From NCBI GenBank assembly GCA_018262095.1, contig JAGTRW010000003.1, positions 1-64,000 on the forward strand: a DNA stretch of 64,000 nucleotides. The letters are read 5' to 3'. Numbering within the stretch: position 1 is the stretch's first letter; each line of letters begins with the position of its first letter. Of the stretch, positions 34,091 through 44,560 are shown one piece after another. Origin of the DNA: Pseudomonadota bacterium. GTDB lineage: Bacteria; Pseudomonadota; Gammaproteobacteria; Burkholderiales; Rhodocyclaceae. Both the position numbers and the translations under genes were made by a program. A model generated the notes under the pieces. The model ran no database searches. It had not been told where the DNA came from and saw only the letters and a program-made list of their open reading frames with translations.

Positions 34091-35542
34091 ATGAAACAAT
34101 GGGAAGTCGTAATCGGCATCGAGACCCATGCCCAACTGTTGACCCAGTCGAAGATTTTTTCCGGCAGTTCGACGGCCTTCGGCGCGCAACCCAATACCCA
34201 GGCCAATGCGGTCGATATCGCGCTGCCCGGCGTGCTGCCGGTGCTCAACCGGCAAGCGGTCGAATGCGCGATCCGCTTCGGTCTGGCGGTCGATGGGCAG
34301 GTCGCGCCGAAATCGGTTTTCGCGCGCAAGAACTACTTCTACCCCGACCTGCCCAAGGGCTACCAGATCAGCCAGTTCGAGCTGCCGGTGGTGGTCGGCG
34401 GCAAGGTCACGATTCAGCTCGGCGAGGGCGACAATCTGACCGAAAAAACGATCCAGCTCACTCGCGCGCATCTTGAAGAGGACGCCGGGAAATCCTTGCA
34501 CGAGGATTTCAACGGCAAGACCGGGATCGACCTTAACCGCGCCGGAACGCCTTTGCTCGAAATCGTCACCGAACCCGACATGCGCTCGTCGGCCGAGGCG
34601 GTGGCCTACGCCAAGGCGCTGCACGCGCTGGTGCGCTGGATCGGCATCTGCGACGGCAATATGCAGGAAGGTTCGTTCCGCTGCGACGCCAACGTCTCGG
34701 TCAGGCCGGTCGGGCAAAAGGAATTCGGCACCCGGCGCGAGATCAAGAACCTTAATTCGTTCCGCTTCATGCAGCAGGCGATCGACTACGAGGTGCAGTG
34801 GCAGATCGCGCATATCGAGGATGGCGGCCGCGTCGAGCAGGCGACCGTGTTGTTCGACCCGGACAGCGGCGAAACACGCGCCATGCGTTCCAAGGAAGAC
34901 GCGCACGATTACCGCTACTTCCCCGACCCCGACCTGCTGCCGCTCGTCATCGACCGCGACTGGGTCGAACGCACTCGCGCGGCGATGCCGGAACTGCCGG
35001 TCGCCAAGCGCGATCGTTTCGTCGCCGACTATCAGCTGTCGGCCTACGATGCCGCTGCGCTCACCGCATCGCTCGATGTCGCCGACTACTACGAGGCGGC
35101 GATCGCCGTTTGCGGCAAGGCCGCGAGCAAGTCCTGCGCCAACTGGGTGACGGTCGATCTGGCCGCTCGCCTTAACCGCGAAGACCGCGAAATCGGCGAC
35201 TCGCCGGTTTCGGCGGCGCAACTCGGCGGTCTGCTGGCGCGAATCGCCGACCACACGATCTCGAACAACATCGCCAAGAAGGTCTTCGAATCGCTATGGA
35301 ACGGCGAGGGCGCTTCGGCCGATGAGATCATCGAAAAACAGGGGCTCAAGCAGATTACCGACAGCGGCGCCATCGAGTCGCTGATCGACGCAGTGCTCGC
35401 CGCCAATCCGGCGATGGTCGCCGAGTTCAAGGCAGGCAAGGAAAAAGCGTTCAACGCACTGGTCGGTCAGGTGATGAAAGCGACCAAAGGCAAGGCCAAT
35501 CCGCAACAGGTCAATGAGCTGCTGCGCAGCAAGCTCGGCTAA
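34091..35542 (+). CDS. gatB: amidotransferase subunit GatB
   Basis: A 483-residue subunit that phosphorylates the mischarged aminoacyl-tRNA and amidates it with ammonia from GatA. It opens [20 protein letters not shown], contains [18 protein letters not shown] and [16 protein letters not shown], and ends with the YqeY-like tail domain ([20 protein letters not shown]). Full length. GAGAG precedes the ATG, 49 bp after the inverted-repeat element. Confidence 0.97.
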   Translation: MKQWEVVIGIETHAQLLTQSKIFSGSSTAFGAQPNTQANAVDIALPGVLPVLNRQAVECAIRFGLAVDGQVAPKSVFARKNYFYPDLPKGYQISQFELPVVVGGKVTIQLGEGDNLTEKTIQLTRAHLEEDAGKSLHEDFNGKTGIDLNRAGTPLLEIVTEPDMRSSAEAVAYAKALHALVRWIGICDGNMQEGSFRCDANVSVRPVGQKEFGTRREIKNLNSFRFMQQAIDYEVQWQIAHIEDGGRVEQATVLFDPDSGETRAMRSKEDAHDYRYFPDPDLLPLVIDRDWVERTRAAMPELPVAKRDRFVADYQLSAYDAAALTASLDVADYYEAAIAVCGKAASKSCANWVTVDLAARLNREDREIGDSPVSAAQLGGLLARIADHTISNNIAKKVFESLWNGEGASADEIIEKQGLKQITDSGAIESLIDAVLAANPAMVAEFKAGKEKAFNALVGQVMKATKGKANPQQVNELLRSKLG

Positions 35543-35557
35543 CGGATTGTCGAAAGC

Positions 35558-36190
35558 TCAGCGCGGCGCGGGTGCGCGGCGCGAGAGATCGAGGTAGCGA
35601 CGGCGGTCGTCGTCGTATTTGGCGCGGATCGCTTCGAGTTCGCGCTTCTTTGCTTCGATGACCAATTCCTGCGCCTTGATTTCAGAGTCGGCATCGCGCA
35701 GTCCCTTTTGCACTTCGGGCGGCAGCGGTTTCTTTTTGTAGAATTCGGCTTCGTTCTCGAAATTCTTGCGCTTGACGCGCATCTCGGCGATTTTTGCTTG
35801 GGCGGCGAGAATCGACTTTTGCACTTCATCCAGCGCTCGCGCGCGCATCATCTCGATGTCTTTCTCGCTGCCGTAGGTGTTGAGCAAGGCCTGATCCTGG
35901 CGCTGCTTTTCGCGCAAAATCGCCTCGTCGGCCTGGCGCTGGGCTTCTTCAGCAGCGCGCTGGGCACGCTTTTCGGCGGACAGCGGCGCTTCAACGGTGC
36001 GTATCGTCCGCCCGTCCGCGCCCAGTTCGCGATAAGCCCGGCCATAACAGGCCTGCGGCAGGATATCTCCGCACACCTGTTTGCCGCCCGCGTCGAGACA
36101 GCAATAAAAATTGGCGGCAGCGCTCGCCGAGCCGCCAAGCCCGAGCAGAGCTGCCAGTACCAACAGCCTAGGCGCTGCGGTCGACACCAT
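35558..36190 (-). CDS. secreted DUF4124-like coiled-coil protein
   Basis: A ~210-residue exported protein. The signal peptide ([17 protein letters not shown]) is followed by [19 protein letters not shown], which resembles the DUF4124 beta module (a Cys pair and a D-G-K turn). After that comes a long charged helix ([20 protein letters not shown], then repeated K/R/E/A segments) to the end, likely a coiled coil. Function unknown. The start at 36190 overlaps the pyrE stop by 23 nt, so it is probably read from the pyrE transcript. Confidence 0.7.
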   Translation of the reverse strand: MVSTAAPRLLVLAALLGLGGSASAAANFYCCLDAGGKQVCGDILPQACYGRAYRELGADGRTIRTVEAPLSAEKRAQRAAEEAQRQADEAILREKQRQDQALLNTYGSEKDIEMMRARALDEVQKSILAAQAKIAEMRVKRKNFENEAEFYKKKPLPPEVQKGLRDADSEIKAQELVIEAKKRELEAIRAKYDDDRRRYLDLSRRAPAPR

Positions 36191-36815
36191 AGGTCTCACG
36201 GTAACGCGCCACTGCCGCCTGGTGGATCTTGAAGTCCGGGCGCACTTGCAGATAGGTCATCAAATCGTCGAGCGTCGCCACGGCAAGCACCGGAATCCCA
36301 TAATCGCGCATGACTTCCTGGACCGCCGACAAGGGCCCGCTGCCGCGCTCCATGCGGTCGAGCGCGATCACCACGCCGCAGGGCGTCGCGCCCGCAGCGC
36401 GGATCAGTTCGACGGACTCGCGCACCGAGGTGCCGGCCGAAATGACGTCGTCGATGATCAGCACGCGTCCCTTGAGCGGCGCGCCGATGATGCTGCCGCC
36501 CTCGCCATGGTCCTTGGCTTCCTTGCGATTGAAGGCAAAAGGCAGATTGCACCCGGCCTGCGCCAGCGCCAGCGCGCTCACCGCGACCAGCGGAATTCCC
36601 TTGTAGGCCGGTCCGAACAGCATGTCGATGGCCATCCCGCTACCGAGGATCGCCTTGGCGTAGAATTGCGACAATCGATCGAGCGCCTGCCCGTCGTTGA
36701 ACAAGCCGGCGTTGAAGAAGTAGGGCGACAGCCGTCCCGCCTTGGTCTTGAATTCGCCAAAACGCAGGACATCCTGCTGCACGGCAAACTCGATGAATTC
36801 CTGACGAAAGTCCAT
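36168..36815 (-). CDS. pyrE: orotate phosphoribosyltransferase PyrE
   Basis: A 215-residue enzyme that makes orotidine 5'-phosphate from orotate and PRPP in pyrimidine synthesis. The N-terminus is [20 protein letters not shown], the flexible loop is [20 protein letters not shown] and the PRPP loop is [18 protein letters not shown] chose the ATG ending at 36815; 13 extra in-frame upstream residues are unconserved. It diverges from xthA across 48 bp. Confidence 0.96.
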   Translation of the reverse strand: MDFRQEFIEFAVQQDVLRFGEFKTKAGRLSPYFFNAGLFNDGQALDRLSQFYAKAILGSGMAIDMLFGPAYKGIPLVAVSALALAQAGCNLPFAFNRKEAKDHGEGGSIIGAPLKGRVLIIDDVISAGTSVRESVELIRAAGATPCGVVIALDRMERGSGPLSAVQEVMRDYGIPVLAVATLDDLMTYLQVRPDFKIHQAAVARYRETYGVDRSA

Positions 36816-36863
36816 GGCGCTTTTCTTACTGTTTATCAAGGCCGACACCGGCAATAACCCGAT

Positions 36864-37646
36864 ATGTTACGCATCATTACCCTAAACCTCAACGGTATTC
36901 GTTCAGCATGGAACAAGGGCGTTTTGCCCTGGGCCTCGGCACAAAATGCCGATGTCGTCTGCCTGCAGGAACTCAAGGCTCAGCACGCCGATCTTTCCGA
37001 CGAAATGAAGGCGCCGGGGGACCTGCACGCCTATTACCACTGCGCCGAAAAGAAGGGTTACAGCGGCGTTGGGCTGTGGTGCCGGAGACCGCCCGATGCC
37101 GTGATCGAAGGCACTGGAGATGCTGAATTCGACGCCGAAGGCCGTTACCTGCGCGCCGACTTCGGCAAGCTGTCGGTGATCTCGCTTTACCTGCCGTCGG
37201 GTTCGAGTTCGCCGGAACGTCAGGACGCCAAATTCCGCTTCATGGACATCTTTTACCCGCTGCTCGTCGAGTTGGCAGCGAGCGGTCGCGATGTCGCGGT
37301 CTGCGGCGACTGGAACATCGCGCATCAGGAGATCGACCTCAAGAACTGGAAAAGCAACCGCAAGAACTCGGGGTTCCTGCCCGAAGAACGCGCCTGGGTC
37401 AGCCGCGTTCTGGAACACGGCGGATGGGGCGACGTCTATCGGCGTTTGCACCCGGCGGCAACCGACGACTGCTATACGTGGTGGTCAAATCGCGGCCAGG
37501 CCCGGGCCAACAACGTCGGTTGGCGACTTGACTATCAGCTGGCCACCCCGGCGTTGGCGGCGAGCGTTCGCCAGGCGGCGGTCTACAAGGACCAGCGCTT
37601 TTCAGATCACGCCCCGCTGACCATCGACTATGAGTATATGTGGTAG
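36864..37646 (+). CDS. xthA: exodeoxyribonuclease III (XthA)
   Basis: A 260-residue AP endonuclease / 3' exonuclease of base-excision repair. EEP-fold motifs are in order: [23 protein letters not shown] (metal-binding Glu), [39 protein letters not shown] and [12 protein letters not shown] (catalytic His). Full length. It shares a short divergent promoter region with pyrE. Confidence 0.95.
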   Translation: MLRIITLNLNGIRSAWNKGVLPWASAQNADVVCLQELKAQHADLSDEMKAPGDLHAYYHCAEKKGYSGVGLWCRRPPDAVIEGTGDAEFDAEGRYLRADFGKLSVISLYLPSGSSSPERQDAKFRFMDIFYPLLVELAASGRDVAVCGDWNIAHQEIDLKNWKSNRKNSGFLPEERAWVSRVLEHGGWGDVYRRLHPAATDDCYTWWSNRGQARANNVGWRLDYQLATPALAASVRQAAVYKDQRFSDHAPLTIDYEYMW

Positions 37647-37765
37647 CTGGCCGGCAAGCCGCCATCTTCCTAAGGCGCGCAGATCTCGCTTGGCAAGGCC
37701 GATGCGCACTGAATTTGCATTGATATGTCCCGCCAAATTGGATACTCTGAGCGTGGTGGCCCACG

Positions 37766-37785
37766 AGCACGGTGTTTGCCGTGCT
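37766..37785 (+). other. leader hairpin before the yqj-like cluster
   Basis: AGCACGG-TGTTTG-CCGTGCT, a 7-bp stem followed by TTCGCATTTATTCC, lies 37 nt before the first gene of the small-protein cluster. It could be a leader attenuator or an mRNA-stability hairpin. A possible -10, GATACT (37741-37746), lies just upstream. Confidence 0.35.
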
Positions 37786-37821
37786 TTCGCATTTATTCCT
37801 TCTAACGTACCGAGGTGTGCT

Positions 37822-38142
37822 ATGTCCGAAGTTGCCGATATGACCAACAACAGCAAACAAAAAATTGTCGCTGACATGAAGATCGTTGTTTCCGACGCTG
37901 AAGAAATCCTCCGTGCGACCGCCGGTGTGGCGGGAGAAAAGATGGTCGACCTGCGCGAACAAATTGCCGAGCGCCTGCACGACGCCAAGATGCGTCTCGC
38001 CGACGCCGAATCGGCACTGGTCGACAAAACCAAGGCCGCCGCGCGCGCGACCGACGATTTCGTCAATGACAATCCCTGGCAGGCGGTCGGCATCGCTGCG
38101 GGAATCGGTTTGCTGCTCGGCATCATCATCGGTCGCCGTTAA
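37822..38142 (+). CDS. DUF883 (ElaB/YqjD family) protein
   Basis: A 106-residue helical protein of the ElaB/YqjD/DUF883 family: a long amphipathic helix (MKIVVSDAEEILRATAGVAG onward) and a C-terminal membrane helix ending in the typical glycine-rich IAAGIGLLLGIIIGRR. In E. coli, YqjD and ElaB are inner-membrane proteins that bind ribosomes in stationary phase. First of four adjacent small genes on this strand. Start at the ATG at 37822, preceded by GAGGTG. Confidence 0.87.
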   Translation: MSEVADMTNNSKQKIVADMKIVVSDAEEILRATAGVAGEKMVDLREQIAERLHDAKMRLADAESALVDKTKAAARATDDFVNDNPWQAVGIAAGIGLLLGIIIGRR

Positions 38143-38157
38143 GCGACGGTTGGCGCG

Positions 38158-38562
38158 ATGAGCGACAGCAGAGCGAACAGCGGCCTGTTCGCGGCCCTGA
38201 AAGACATCGCCGCGACGCTGCTCGCGGGGGGCAAGACGCGGCTTGAGTTGCTCGGTAACGAAATCGAGGAGGAGAAGCTGCGTGCCATGCAGTTGATCCT
38301 CGTGGCGCAGGGTATGGTGTTTTGCTTCGGCGTCGGCACGCTGCTCGCCGTCGCACTGCTGACGGCACTATTCTGGGATAGTCGGCTACTTGTCCTGGCC
38401 GCGTCTGCCGCACTCTTTCTTGTCTTCGGCGGCGTTTTCTATGCGCTGTTCAAGCGCGCAACGCACCGCCCGCAGCACATGTTTGCCGCCAGTATTGCCG
38501 AACTGCAGGAAGATCTGCACCAGTTGAAGGCGGCCGTTGGCCATGAATCAACGGCTCAATGA
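38158..38562 (+). CDS. yqjE: phage-holin family YqjE-like membrane protein
   Basis: A 134-residue protein with two adjacent membrane helices (LILVAQGMVFCFGVGTLLAV and LLVLAASAALFLVFGGVFYA) flanked by charged segments, as in YqjE / DUF1469 (putative actinobacterial holin-X, holin superfamily III). Function unknown; in enterobacteria it follows yqjD as here. It starts 15 bp after the DUF883 gene and overlaps the next gene by 20 nt. Confidence 0.82.
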   Translation: MSDSRANSGLFAALKDIAATLLAGGKTRLELLGNEIEEEKLRAMQLILVAQGMVFCFGVGTLLAVALLTALFWDSRLLVLAASAALFLVFGGVFYALFKRATHRPQHMFAASIAELQEDLHQLKAAVGHESTAQ

Positions 38563-38851
38563 GCTGCACCTGCAGCGCGGGCGCTTGCTCGAGCGGATCG
38601 CGACCCAACGAGCGGCACTCGATCGCGAGCTTGAGCCGGTTCGTAGCACGCTATACACGACCGATCGGTTGCTGGCGCGCGTGCACGCCTGCGTCGATTA
38701 CCTCAAGGCCCACCCAGCCATTGTGGCACTCGCTTTCGCCGCATTGGTGATCACCAAACCGCGGCGCACTTTGCGCTGGTCCCGGCGTGCCTACGCCGTC
38801 TGGCAGACTTGGCGTGTCGTTCGCGACAGAGTGATGGCGATCGGCTTGTGA
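38543..38851 (+). CDS. YqjK-like small protein
   Basis: A 102-residue basic protein starting MNQRLNELHLQRGRLLERIA with a coiled-coil N-terminus, one hydrophobic stretch (AIVALAFAALVIT) and a basic, Trp-rich end (RTLRWSRRAYAVWQTWRVV). Position and pattern match YqjK, the third member of the yqjD-yqjE-yqjK set, function unknown. The ATG at 38543 overlaps yqjE by 20 nt. Confidence 0.75.
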   Translation: MNQRLNELHLQRGRLLERIATQRAALDRELEPVRSTLYTTDRLLARVHACVDYLKAHPAIVALAFAALVITKPRRTLRWSRRAYAVWQTWRVVRDRVMAIGL

Positions 38852-39156
38852 GTCCGTTGGTCGACGACGAAGCTAAAGTTGGCATGGTTTCACGCCTGGC
38901 CGCATCGCAGAAACGGCAAGCCAGGGAGTTCGTCGCCGACATTGTGCGCATGCGCGGCCTCATGCCCTTGCTGATGAAACGTCGCAACGGCGGTCTATGG
39001 ACCGCCGAAGAAAAATCCGAATTGCTCGCCCAGCTGCGCATCCTGTCTCGCGTTTCGCCGTATCTGCTGTTCCTGCTGCTGCCCGGCTCAGTGCTGCTGC
39101 TGCCCATTTACGCGCGCTGGCTTGATCGCCGGCGCAAGCCGCGCGGCCACGTTTAA
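38848..39156 (+). CDS. small LETM1-like or unknown protein, fourth in cluster
   Basis: A 102-residue protein from a GTG at 38848 that overlaps the yqjK-like stop by 4 nt (GTGA). It has a charged helical half (SRLAASQKRQAREFVADIV) and a membrane helix near the C-terminus (VSPYLLFLLLPGSVLLLPIY), then a basic tail. The helix plus LLPGS resembles the membrane piece of LETM1-like proteins, but the similarity is short. It has no counterpart in the enterobacterial yqjDEK set. Probably co-transcribed. Confidence 0.6.
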   Translation: MSPLVDDEAKVGMVSRLAASQKRQAREFVADIVRMRGLMPLLMKRRNGGLWTAEEKSELLAQLRILSRVSPYLLFLLLPGSVLLLPIYARWLDRRRKPRGHV

Positions 39157-39183
39157 CAGATCCGACGCGGACAAGCTTCCTGC

Positions 39184-39951
39184 TCAGAAGGTATCCCAAG
39201 CAAACTTCAGGATCAGCGAACAAACGACCAGCAGAAAGACCTTGCGCACCAGCGCGCTGCCGTGCCGTAGCGCAAGGTGAGTACCGATCACCGAACCAAG
39301 CACATTGAAGCTCGCCATCAGCACCGCCGCGACGGGCAGAACAAATCCGTTGGGTATAAAAAAGCTGATCGCCGCGAGGTTGGTCGCGACATTGACCACT
39401 TTTGATGCCGCCGAGGCATGCAGAAAATCAAAGCCGAAGAAGCGAATAAAAAGGAAGATCAGGAAACTCCCGGTTCCGGGTCCAAAAAAGCCATCGTAGA
39501 AACCGATCGCTGCACCGACCAGCAAGGCGTAGACGAATTCGCGGCGGCCATCGTGCTGCGGCCGGTGGGTGATGCCGAAATCCTTGCTCCAGAAGGTGTA
39601 GGCGGCGGAACCGACGAGCATGATCAGGATCAGCGGGCGCAACAGGTCGCGCGGTAACCAGGCGACTGCCATCGCGCCCAGATACGAGAAAGCGAAAGCG
39701 GCAACCGCCGCTGGTAGCGTGGTCCCCCACGGCATCGCGACTCGCCGCGAATAGCGCCACGCAGCGTTGGCGGTACCGAATACACTCGCAATTTTGTTGG
39801 TGCCAAAGAGCGTCGCCGGGACTTCCTTGGGCAGCACGGTGAATAGCGCGGGAATTTGGATCAGGCCGCCGCCACCAACCATCGAGTCGATCAAGCCGGC
39901 AAACAACGCAGCGACCGAAACGACCGTCAATACCGAATAGTCAATTCCCAC
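39184..39951 (-). CDS. TauE/SafE-family (TSUP) permease
   Basis: A ~255-residue membrane protein of the TauE/SafE family (sulfite or organosulfonate exporters, substrate varies). It has about eight helices; the family's first motif is LFAGLIDSMVGGGGLIQIPA and the second-half motif is IGFYDGFFGPGTGSFLIFLF. I prefer the GTG at 39951 (VGIDYSVLTVVS) to an ATG at 40014, because the 21 extra residues are polar and unconserved. Substrate cannot be told from sequence. It is the last gene before the origin-like region. Confidence 0.85.
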   Translation of the reverse strand: MGIDYSVLTVVSVAALFAGLIDSMVGGGGLIQIPALFTVLPKEVPATLFGTNKIASVFGTANAAWRYSRRVAMPWGTTLPAAVAAFAFSYLGAMAVAWLPRDLLRPLILIMLVGSAAYTFWSKDFGITHRPQHDGRREFVYALLVGAAIGFYDGFFGPGTGSFLIFLFIRFFGFDFLHASAASKVVNVATNLAAISFFIPNGFVLPVAAVLMASFNVLGSVIGTHLALRHGSALVRKVFLLVVCSLILKFAWDTF

Positions 39952-40145
39952 GATAACGCACCGCAATACCGGACAAGCAGAATTTTTCGGCGAAGTGCGG
40001 AAAAAATGGGTCAATTACGTTGGAAAACATCGATCTCTACCGTCTGAACAATCGCGCGTTTTGCGCTTAATCGACAATTATCGCCGAATTCGCACGGCAC
40101 CCACCGTGCGAAGATCGATTAAATCGGGAAAAGAGCCGAACAGAC

Positions 40146-40352
40146 GGTGGATAAGCGCTGTAGAAGACTGTGGATCAATTGTGAACAAAAGTCGGTCACG
40201 CGCCTCTCGGAAAAGTTATCCAATTTGGTGCACAGCGCGATACAGACTTTTGTTAACCTCTATTTATCACTTTAATCTGCTGAATAATTGGAATAATGAC
40301 AAGTTATCCACAGAGTTGACGCTGAGAGTATCTTTATAGTCTTTATATATAG
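40146..40352. other. origin-like region with DnaA boxes (copy A)
   Basis: Contains a perfect DnaA box TTATCCACA at 40304-40312 and near matches GGTGGATAA (40146-40154), TGTGGATCA (40169-40177) and TTATCCAAT (40216-40224). It is followed by an AT-rich stretch with ATCTTTATAG and TTTATATATA. From CACAG (40231) to TTATATATA (40352) it parallels the block just before dnaN (46297-46416) over ~120 bp. It could be a second replication-initiation or DnaA-titration site. The next 337 bp up to the mnmE stop hold no gene I can support, only an imperfect hairpin (CTTGTCTCGG / CCGGGACAAG, 40431-40465). Confidence 0.65.
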
Positions 40353-40689
40353 GTTCACTACAAGGTAGTACTACACCAAGAGCAAATCGACCGGCGCCGC
40401 ACTACCGGGAGGCTTTTTGGTATTCAGCAGCTTGTCTCGGCGTTGTTTTGCTTTCCCGGGACAAGACGTTAACCCAGCTGTCGCTTGCACAGGGACGCCA
40501 GGAGCGGCGATCGGCATCGTCGGCAGGGGTCAGGGTGGATTGCCGATCAAGAGCGCCGCACAGCGTCGGTACACGCGCGATGCTCGGCGTCGATGTCGTT
40601 TGCGCTGATGACGCGTTGAAAATGGATTGCTGGGAATCGTTGGCCGCTGAAAAGCCAAGACGGCGTTAGCGAGAGTTCGCCCAGTTCGT

Positions 40690-42066
40690 CTATTTGCCGA
40701 TGCAGAATCGTCCGAAGATTTCGCCGAGCAAGTCATCGGCGGAGAATTCGCCGGTAATCGAAGCGAGCGCCGACTGCGCCAGACGCAACTCTTCGGCAAA
40801 CAGTTCGAGTTGGGGCAACTGGGCAGCGGCGGCGACGATGTGCTCGCGGGTCGCAGACAGCGCGCGTAGATGGCGTTCGCGGGCGATGAATACATCCTCG
40901 GCAGGGTGCCAGCCGGCGATCTGCAGCAGGGCTTGGCGCAACAGTTCAACGCCCTCACCGGTCTTGGCCGAGAGCGAGATCGTCGGGCCCGCGGTGTCGT
41001 CGTGTCGCTGTGCCGAACGCCCGGCAAGATCGACCTTGTTATGGACAGTAATTCGCGCCAGGCGCGCCGGCAACTGGGCGAGAATGCGTCGTTCGGCATC
41101 GCCGATGCCGCTGCGGGCATCGACCAGCAAGACGACGACATCGGCGCGTTCGATTTCGCGCCAGGTGCGTTCGATGCCGATTTTCTCGATTTCGTCGTCG
41201 CTGGCGCGCAGCCCGGCGGTATCGATCACATGCAGTGGAATTCCTTCGATCTGCAAGGTGCTGCGGATGACGTCGCGGGTGGTCCCGGCGAGCGGCGTGA
41301 CGATGGCCAGGTCGTCGCCGGCCAGCGCGTTGAGCAGGCTCGATTTCCCGACATTCGGTTGCCCGGCGAGGACGACCTGCAGGCCGCCTTGCAGCAGCCG
41401 GCCTTGTTGGGCGCGGTCGAAAACGCAGGCCAGCCGCTGTTGCAAGCGTTCGACTCGACCGAAAGCATCGGCCGCTTCGAGAAAATCGACGTCTTCATCG
41501 GGAAAATCGAGGCAGGTTTCGACCAGCGCACGCAGTTCAGTGAGTTGGTCGAGCAGTGCGTGAATTTCGCTTGAAAATTCGCCGTGCAGCGAACGAACCG
41601 CGCTGCGCGCAGCGGCCTCGGTCGCGGCGTCGATCAGATCGACGACGGCTTCGGCCTGCGCCAGATCGAGCTTGCCGTTGAGATAGGCGCGGCGCGTAAA
41701 CTCGCCAGGTTCGGCGAGCCGCGCGCCTAGGTCGAGGCAACGCGCGAGCAGCATGCGCAGCACGACCGGGCCGCCATGGCCTTGCAGTTCGAGGACGTCT
41801 TCGCCGGTGTAGGAGTGAGGTGCTGGGAAATAAAGCAACAGGCCGCTGTCGATCAGGCGGCCGTCAGCGGCGCGGAAGTCGGCCAGCGTCGCCAGGCGAG
41901 GCTGCGGCACTTTGTCGCACAAGGCCTGGGCCAAGACCAACAGGCCTTGGCCGGAGAGGCGAATGACACCGATGCCGCCACGGCCCGGAGCCGTGGCGAT
42001 CGCCGCGATGGTCTCGCGACGCGGGGCCGAATCAGGCCTTGGCGTCGTTGGCGGCTTTTCCGCCAC
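40690..42066 (-). CDS. mnmE: tRNA modification GTPase MnmE (TrmE)
   Basis: A ~458-residue GTPase that, with MnmG, makes the 5-carboxymethylaminomethyl group on wobble uridine of several tRNAs. The N-terminal folate-binding domain starts [20 protein letters not shown]. The G domain has [14 protein letters not shown] (P-loop), DTAGL (G3) and HNKVD (G4). The C-terminal CIGK motif is the family's end. There is no clear start: a GTG at 42066 is the best in-frame codon, and it overlaps yidC by 35 nt; a TTG at 42102 would add 12 residues. Downstream of yidC in the classical rpmH-rnpA-yidD-yidC-mnmE order. Confidence 0.93.
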   Translation of the reverse strand: MAEKPPTTPRPDSAPRRETIAAIATAPGRGGIGVIRLSGQGLLVLAQALCDKVPQPRLATLADFRAADGRLIDSGLLLYFPAPHSYTGEDVLELQGHGGPVVLRMLLARCLDLGARLAEPGEFTRRAYLNGKLDLAQAEAVVDLIDAATEAAARSAVRSLHGEFSSEIHALLDQLTELRALVETCLDFPDEDVDFLEAADAFGRVERLQQRLACVFDRAQQGRLLQGGLQVVLAGQPNVGKSSLLNALAGDDLAIVTPLAGTTRDVIRSTLQIEGIPLHVIDTAGLRASDDEIEKIGIERTWREIERADVVVLLVDARSGIGDAERRILAQLPARLARITVHNKVDLAGRSAQRHDDTAGPTISLSAKTGEGVELLRQALLQIAGWHPAEDVFIARERHLRALSATREHIVAAAAQLPQLELFAEELRLAQSALASITGEFSADDLLGEIFGRFCIGK

Positions 42067-43729
42067 GTTCGACCATGCGGGTGATTTGCCATTGCTGGGC
42101 AATGGACAGGGTGTTGTTGACCACCCAGTAGAGCACCAGACCCGACGGGAAGAAGAAGAACATGCCGCCGAAGACGAAAGGCATGATCATGGTGATCTTG
42201 GCCTGAATCGGATCGGGCGGCGTCGGATTGAGCTTGGTCTGGATCAGCATGGTTGCCATCATGATCACCGGCAACACATAGAAGGGGTCTTGCGACGATA
42301 GATCGTGAATCCACAGGATCCACGGCGCGTCACGCATCTCGACGGCGCCGAGCAGCGCCCAGTAAAGCGCGATGAAGACCGGAATCTGAATGACGATCGG
42401 CAGGCAGCCACCGAGCGGATTGATCTTCTCGGTCTTGTAGAGACTCATCATTTCCTGGTTGAGCTTGGCCTTGTCGTCGCCGTAACGTTCGCGCAATGCG
42501 GTCATGCGCGGCGTCACCTTGCGCATCTTGGCCATTGACTTGTAGCTCGCCGCGGACAGCGGGAAGAAGATTGCCTTGATGCAAATGGTCAGCAGGACAA
42601 TCGCCCAGCCCCAGTTGCCGACCAATTTGTGGATGAGTTCCAGACACCAGAAAATCGGGGCGGCGACGATCGTCAGCCAGCCGTAATCGACAACCAGCGG
42701 CAGACCTTGCGCGCCGATTCCGCCGTCGGCGACCGGCTTGGCCAGTTGATCGAGCGTCGATTGAATCTGCGGCCCGGCATAGAGCGCGACCGACTGGTTG
42801 ACCTTGGCGCCCGGCGCGACGACCGGCGTCGGAACGATCAGGCCAGCGGTAATCGCCGGATTGACGCCGCCGTCGAGCTTACGCACATAAAATTCGCGCG
42901 ACAGCTTCTCGGCCGGGATCCAGGCCGCGACAAAGTAGTGCTGAACCATCGCCATCCAGCCGTTGTCGGCTTTGGTATTGAACTTGGCCTTGCCCTTTTC
43001 GATGTCGCTGAAGGTGATCTTCTGGTATTTATCCTGTTCCGTATAGACCGCCGGTCCGGTGAAGGTGCTGACCATGCGGCTCTCGCCAGCCGGCGCTTCG
43101 GTATCGCGCTGCAGCTGATAGTAGGCATGCGCCGCGATTTCCTTCTGACTACTGTTATCGATCTCGTAGCTGACATCAATCAGATAGCTGCCGCGCGTGA
43201 ACGTATAGACCTTGGTGACCTTGACGCCGTCGACGACCGGGGCAACGAGCCTGAGCTGAACGGTTTTGGCGTCGGCACCGAGTTCGCGGGATCCTGCGCT
43301 AACGGAAAAAACCGTTTTGTGGTTCGGCAAGCCTTCGCCAATCAGGCCGCTTTGCGCCGCAAACTGGTGCTTGCTTTCGAGGAACGGGAAATTCTTGTCC
43401 TTGTCGTCGATCGCCTTGTAGTTATTGAGTACCAGACCGACGAGATCACCACCTTGCGTCGAAACGTCGGCGACGAACAAATCGGTCTTGATACTGACGA
43501 CTTCGCCTTTCGTGACCGTCGGTGCCGAAACAACGGCGGGTACCGATGCGCTGCTGGCGGCGGCGGGCTGAGCCGCTGAAGGCACCGGCACCGAGGCGTC
43601 GCGGGCAACAGCGCTGACTGCAGCGGTTTGGGCCGGCACCGGGGGGTGGTTGTATTTCTGCCAGGCATCCCAGAGCATGACCAGCGAGAAAGAGAAGACA
43701 ACGAGGAGGATCAGGCGTCGGTTATCCAT
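42032..43729 (-). CDS. yidC: membrane protein insertase YidC
   Basis: A 565-residue insertase. An N-terminal helix ([20 protein letters not shown]) is followed by a large periplasmic domain and a C-terminal five-helix core with [38 protein letters not shown] and [20 protein letters not shown]. It inserts membrane proteins alone or with SecYEG. The ATG ending at 43729 was chosen because the conserved MDNRRLILL start begins there. Downstream of yidD, upstream of mnmE. Confidence 0.96.
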   Translation of the reverse strand: MDNRRLILLVVFSFSLVMLWDAWQKYNHPPVPAQTAAVSAVARDASVPVPSAAQPAAASSASVPAVVSAPTVTKGEVVSIKTDLFVADVSTQGGDLVGLVLNNYKAIDDKDKNFPFLESKHQFAAQSGLIGEGLPNHKTVFSVSAGSRELGADAKTVQLRLVAPVVDGVKVTKVYTFTRGSYLIDVSYEIDNSSQKEIAAHAYYQLQRDTEAPAGESRMVSTFTGPAVYTEQDKYQKITFSDIEKGKAKFNTKADNGWMAMVQHYFVAAWIPAEKLSREFYVRKLDGGVNPAITAGLIVPTPVVAPGAKVNQSVALYAGPQIQSTLDQLAKPVADGGIGAQGLPLVVDYGWLTIVAAPIFWCLELIHKLVGNWGWAIVLLTICIKAIFFPLSAASYKSMAKMRKVTPRMTALRERYGDDKAKLNQEMMSLYKTEKINPLGGCLPIVIQIPVFIALYWALLGAVEMRDAPWILWIHDLSSQDPFYVLPVIMMATMLIQTKLNPTPPDPIQAKITMIMPFVFGGMFFFFPSGLVLYWVVNNTLSIAQQWQITRMVERGGKAANDAKA

Positions 43730-43752
43730 GAACGGCCTATACAATTAATGAT

Positions 43753-43962
43753 TCAGGGGACGGGGTCAAAACCACCCGGATTCCACGGATGGCAGCGGGA
43801 TATTCGTTTAAGGCCGAGGCGAGCGCCCTTGAGCGCACCATATTTCTCGAGCGCTTCGGCTGCGTACTCCGAGCAACTCGGAAAAAAACGGCAGCGGCGC
43901 CCAAGAACAGGGCTGATCACATATTTATAGATGCGGATCAGTACCAGCAGCAATTGTTTCAT
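43753..43962 (-). CDS. yidD: membrane protein insertion efficiency factor YidD
   Basis: A 69-residue YidD, a small membrane-associated protein that helps YidC-dependent insertion. The family core is clear: [20 protein letters not shown], then CSEYAAEAL and [20 protein letters not shown]. It lies 4 bp after rnpA and 23 bp before yidC, as in most proteobacteria. Confidence 0.95.
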   Translation of the reverse strand: MKQLLLVLIRIYKYVISPVLGRRCRFFPSCSEYAAEALEKYGALKGARLGLKRISRCHPWNPGGFDPVP

Positions 43963-43966
43963 CGGC

Positions 43967-44362
43967 TCATGGTTCAGGTGAGATCATTTTTCCCAGTAAG
44001 CCCTGGATTTCTTGCGCCAAGGCTCGCCGGTCGAGTGCATCAGGTTTGGCTGCCAGGCGCAAAATCAGGTCGCGCGACGGTAGTTTGCTGCGCATCAAGC
44101 GGAAGTGCTCGCGCGCCAATCGCCGAATCAGATTTCGATCCACCGAACGACGCAGAAATCGCTTGGCTACAACCAGACCCAAGCGGGCGCCTGGTACCTC
44201 TTCAGCCGTCCGAAGGCGGTAATGTAACAGGAAATGTTTGCTCTTCAGCGCCTTCCTGAAACCAAAAACGGATGAAAACTCATCCGTTTTTGTCAGTCGA
44301 TAGTACTTGGGAAACACGGCAGCAGCGGGCTGGCGTTCCCCGGCAGGCTGTTTGGCGTTCAA
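43967..44362 (-). CDS. rnpA: ribonuclease P protein component RnpA
   Basis: A ~131-residue RNase P protein subunit that assists the catalytic RNA in 5' tRNA processing. The core begins [14 protein letters not shown] and carries the RNR-like motif [19 protein letters not shown]. The first possible start is a TTG that overlaps the rpmH stop (TTGA); a GTG 45 nt further in would give a shorter protein closer to the core. Coupled to rpmH in the usual rpmH-rnpA order. Confidence 0.93.
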   Translation of the reverse strand: MNAKQPAGERQPAAAVFPKYYRLTKTDEFSSVFGFRKALKSKHFLLHYRLRTAEEVPGARLGLVVAKRFLRRSVDRNLIRRLAREHFRLMRSKLPSRDLILRLAAKPDALDRRALAQEIQGLLGKMISPEP

Positions 44363-44493
44363 ACGGCCAAGCGGTGACGACCTTTGGCGCGACGAGCGCG
44401 AATCACGGCACGACCGCCGCGGGTGGCCATTCGGACCAGGAAGCCGTGAGTACGCTTGCGTCGAATAACCGACGGTTGATAGGTGCGTTTCAT
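44359..44493 (-). CDS. rpmH: 50S ribosomal protein L34
   Basis: A 44-residue L34: [20 protein letters not shown], then [20 protein letters not shown] and RLAV. It is essentially the family sequence. The start is the ATG ending at 44493; a good sigma-70-like promoter lies about 40-70 bp upstream. It diverges from dnaA across 314 bp, the classical location of a chromosomal origin. Confidence 0.98.
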   Translation of the reverse strand: MKRTYQPSVIRRKRTHGFLVRMATRGGRAVIRARRAKGRHRLAV

Positions 44494-44530
44494 TATTAAA
44501 CCCTTGAAGTCATTACGAAGTAAACGCGGA

Positions 44531-44560
44531 ATTAGACATTGCCAAGCTTGTTCTTGTCAA
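44531..44560 (-). promoter_or_regulatory. promoter of rpmH operon
   Basis: On the minus strand TTGACA (44560-44555) and TCTAAT (44536-44531) are spaced by 18 bp, giving a start of transcription about 30 nt before rpmH. This is the cleanest promoter in the dnaA-rpmH gap. Confidence 0.6.
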
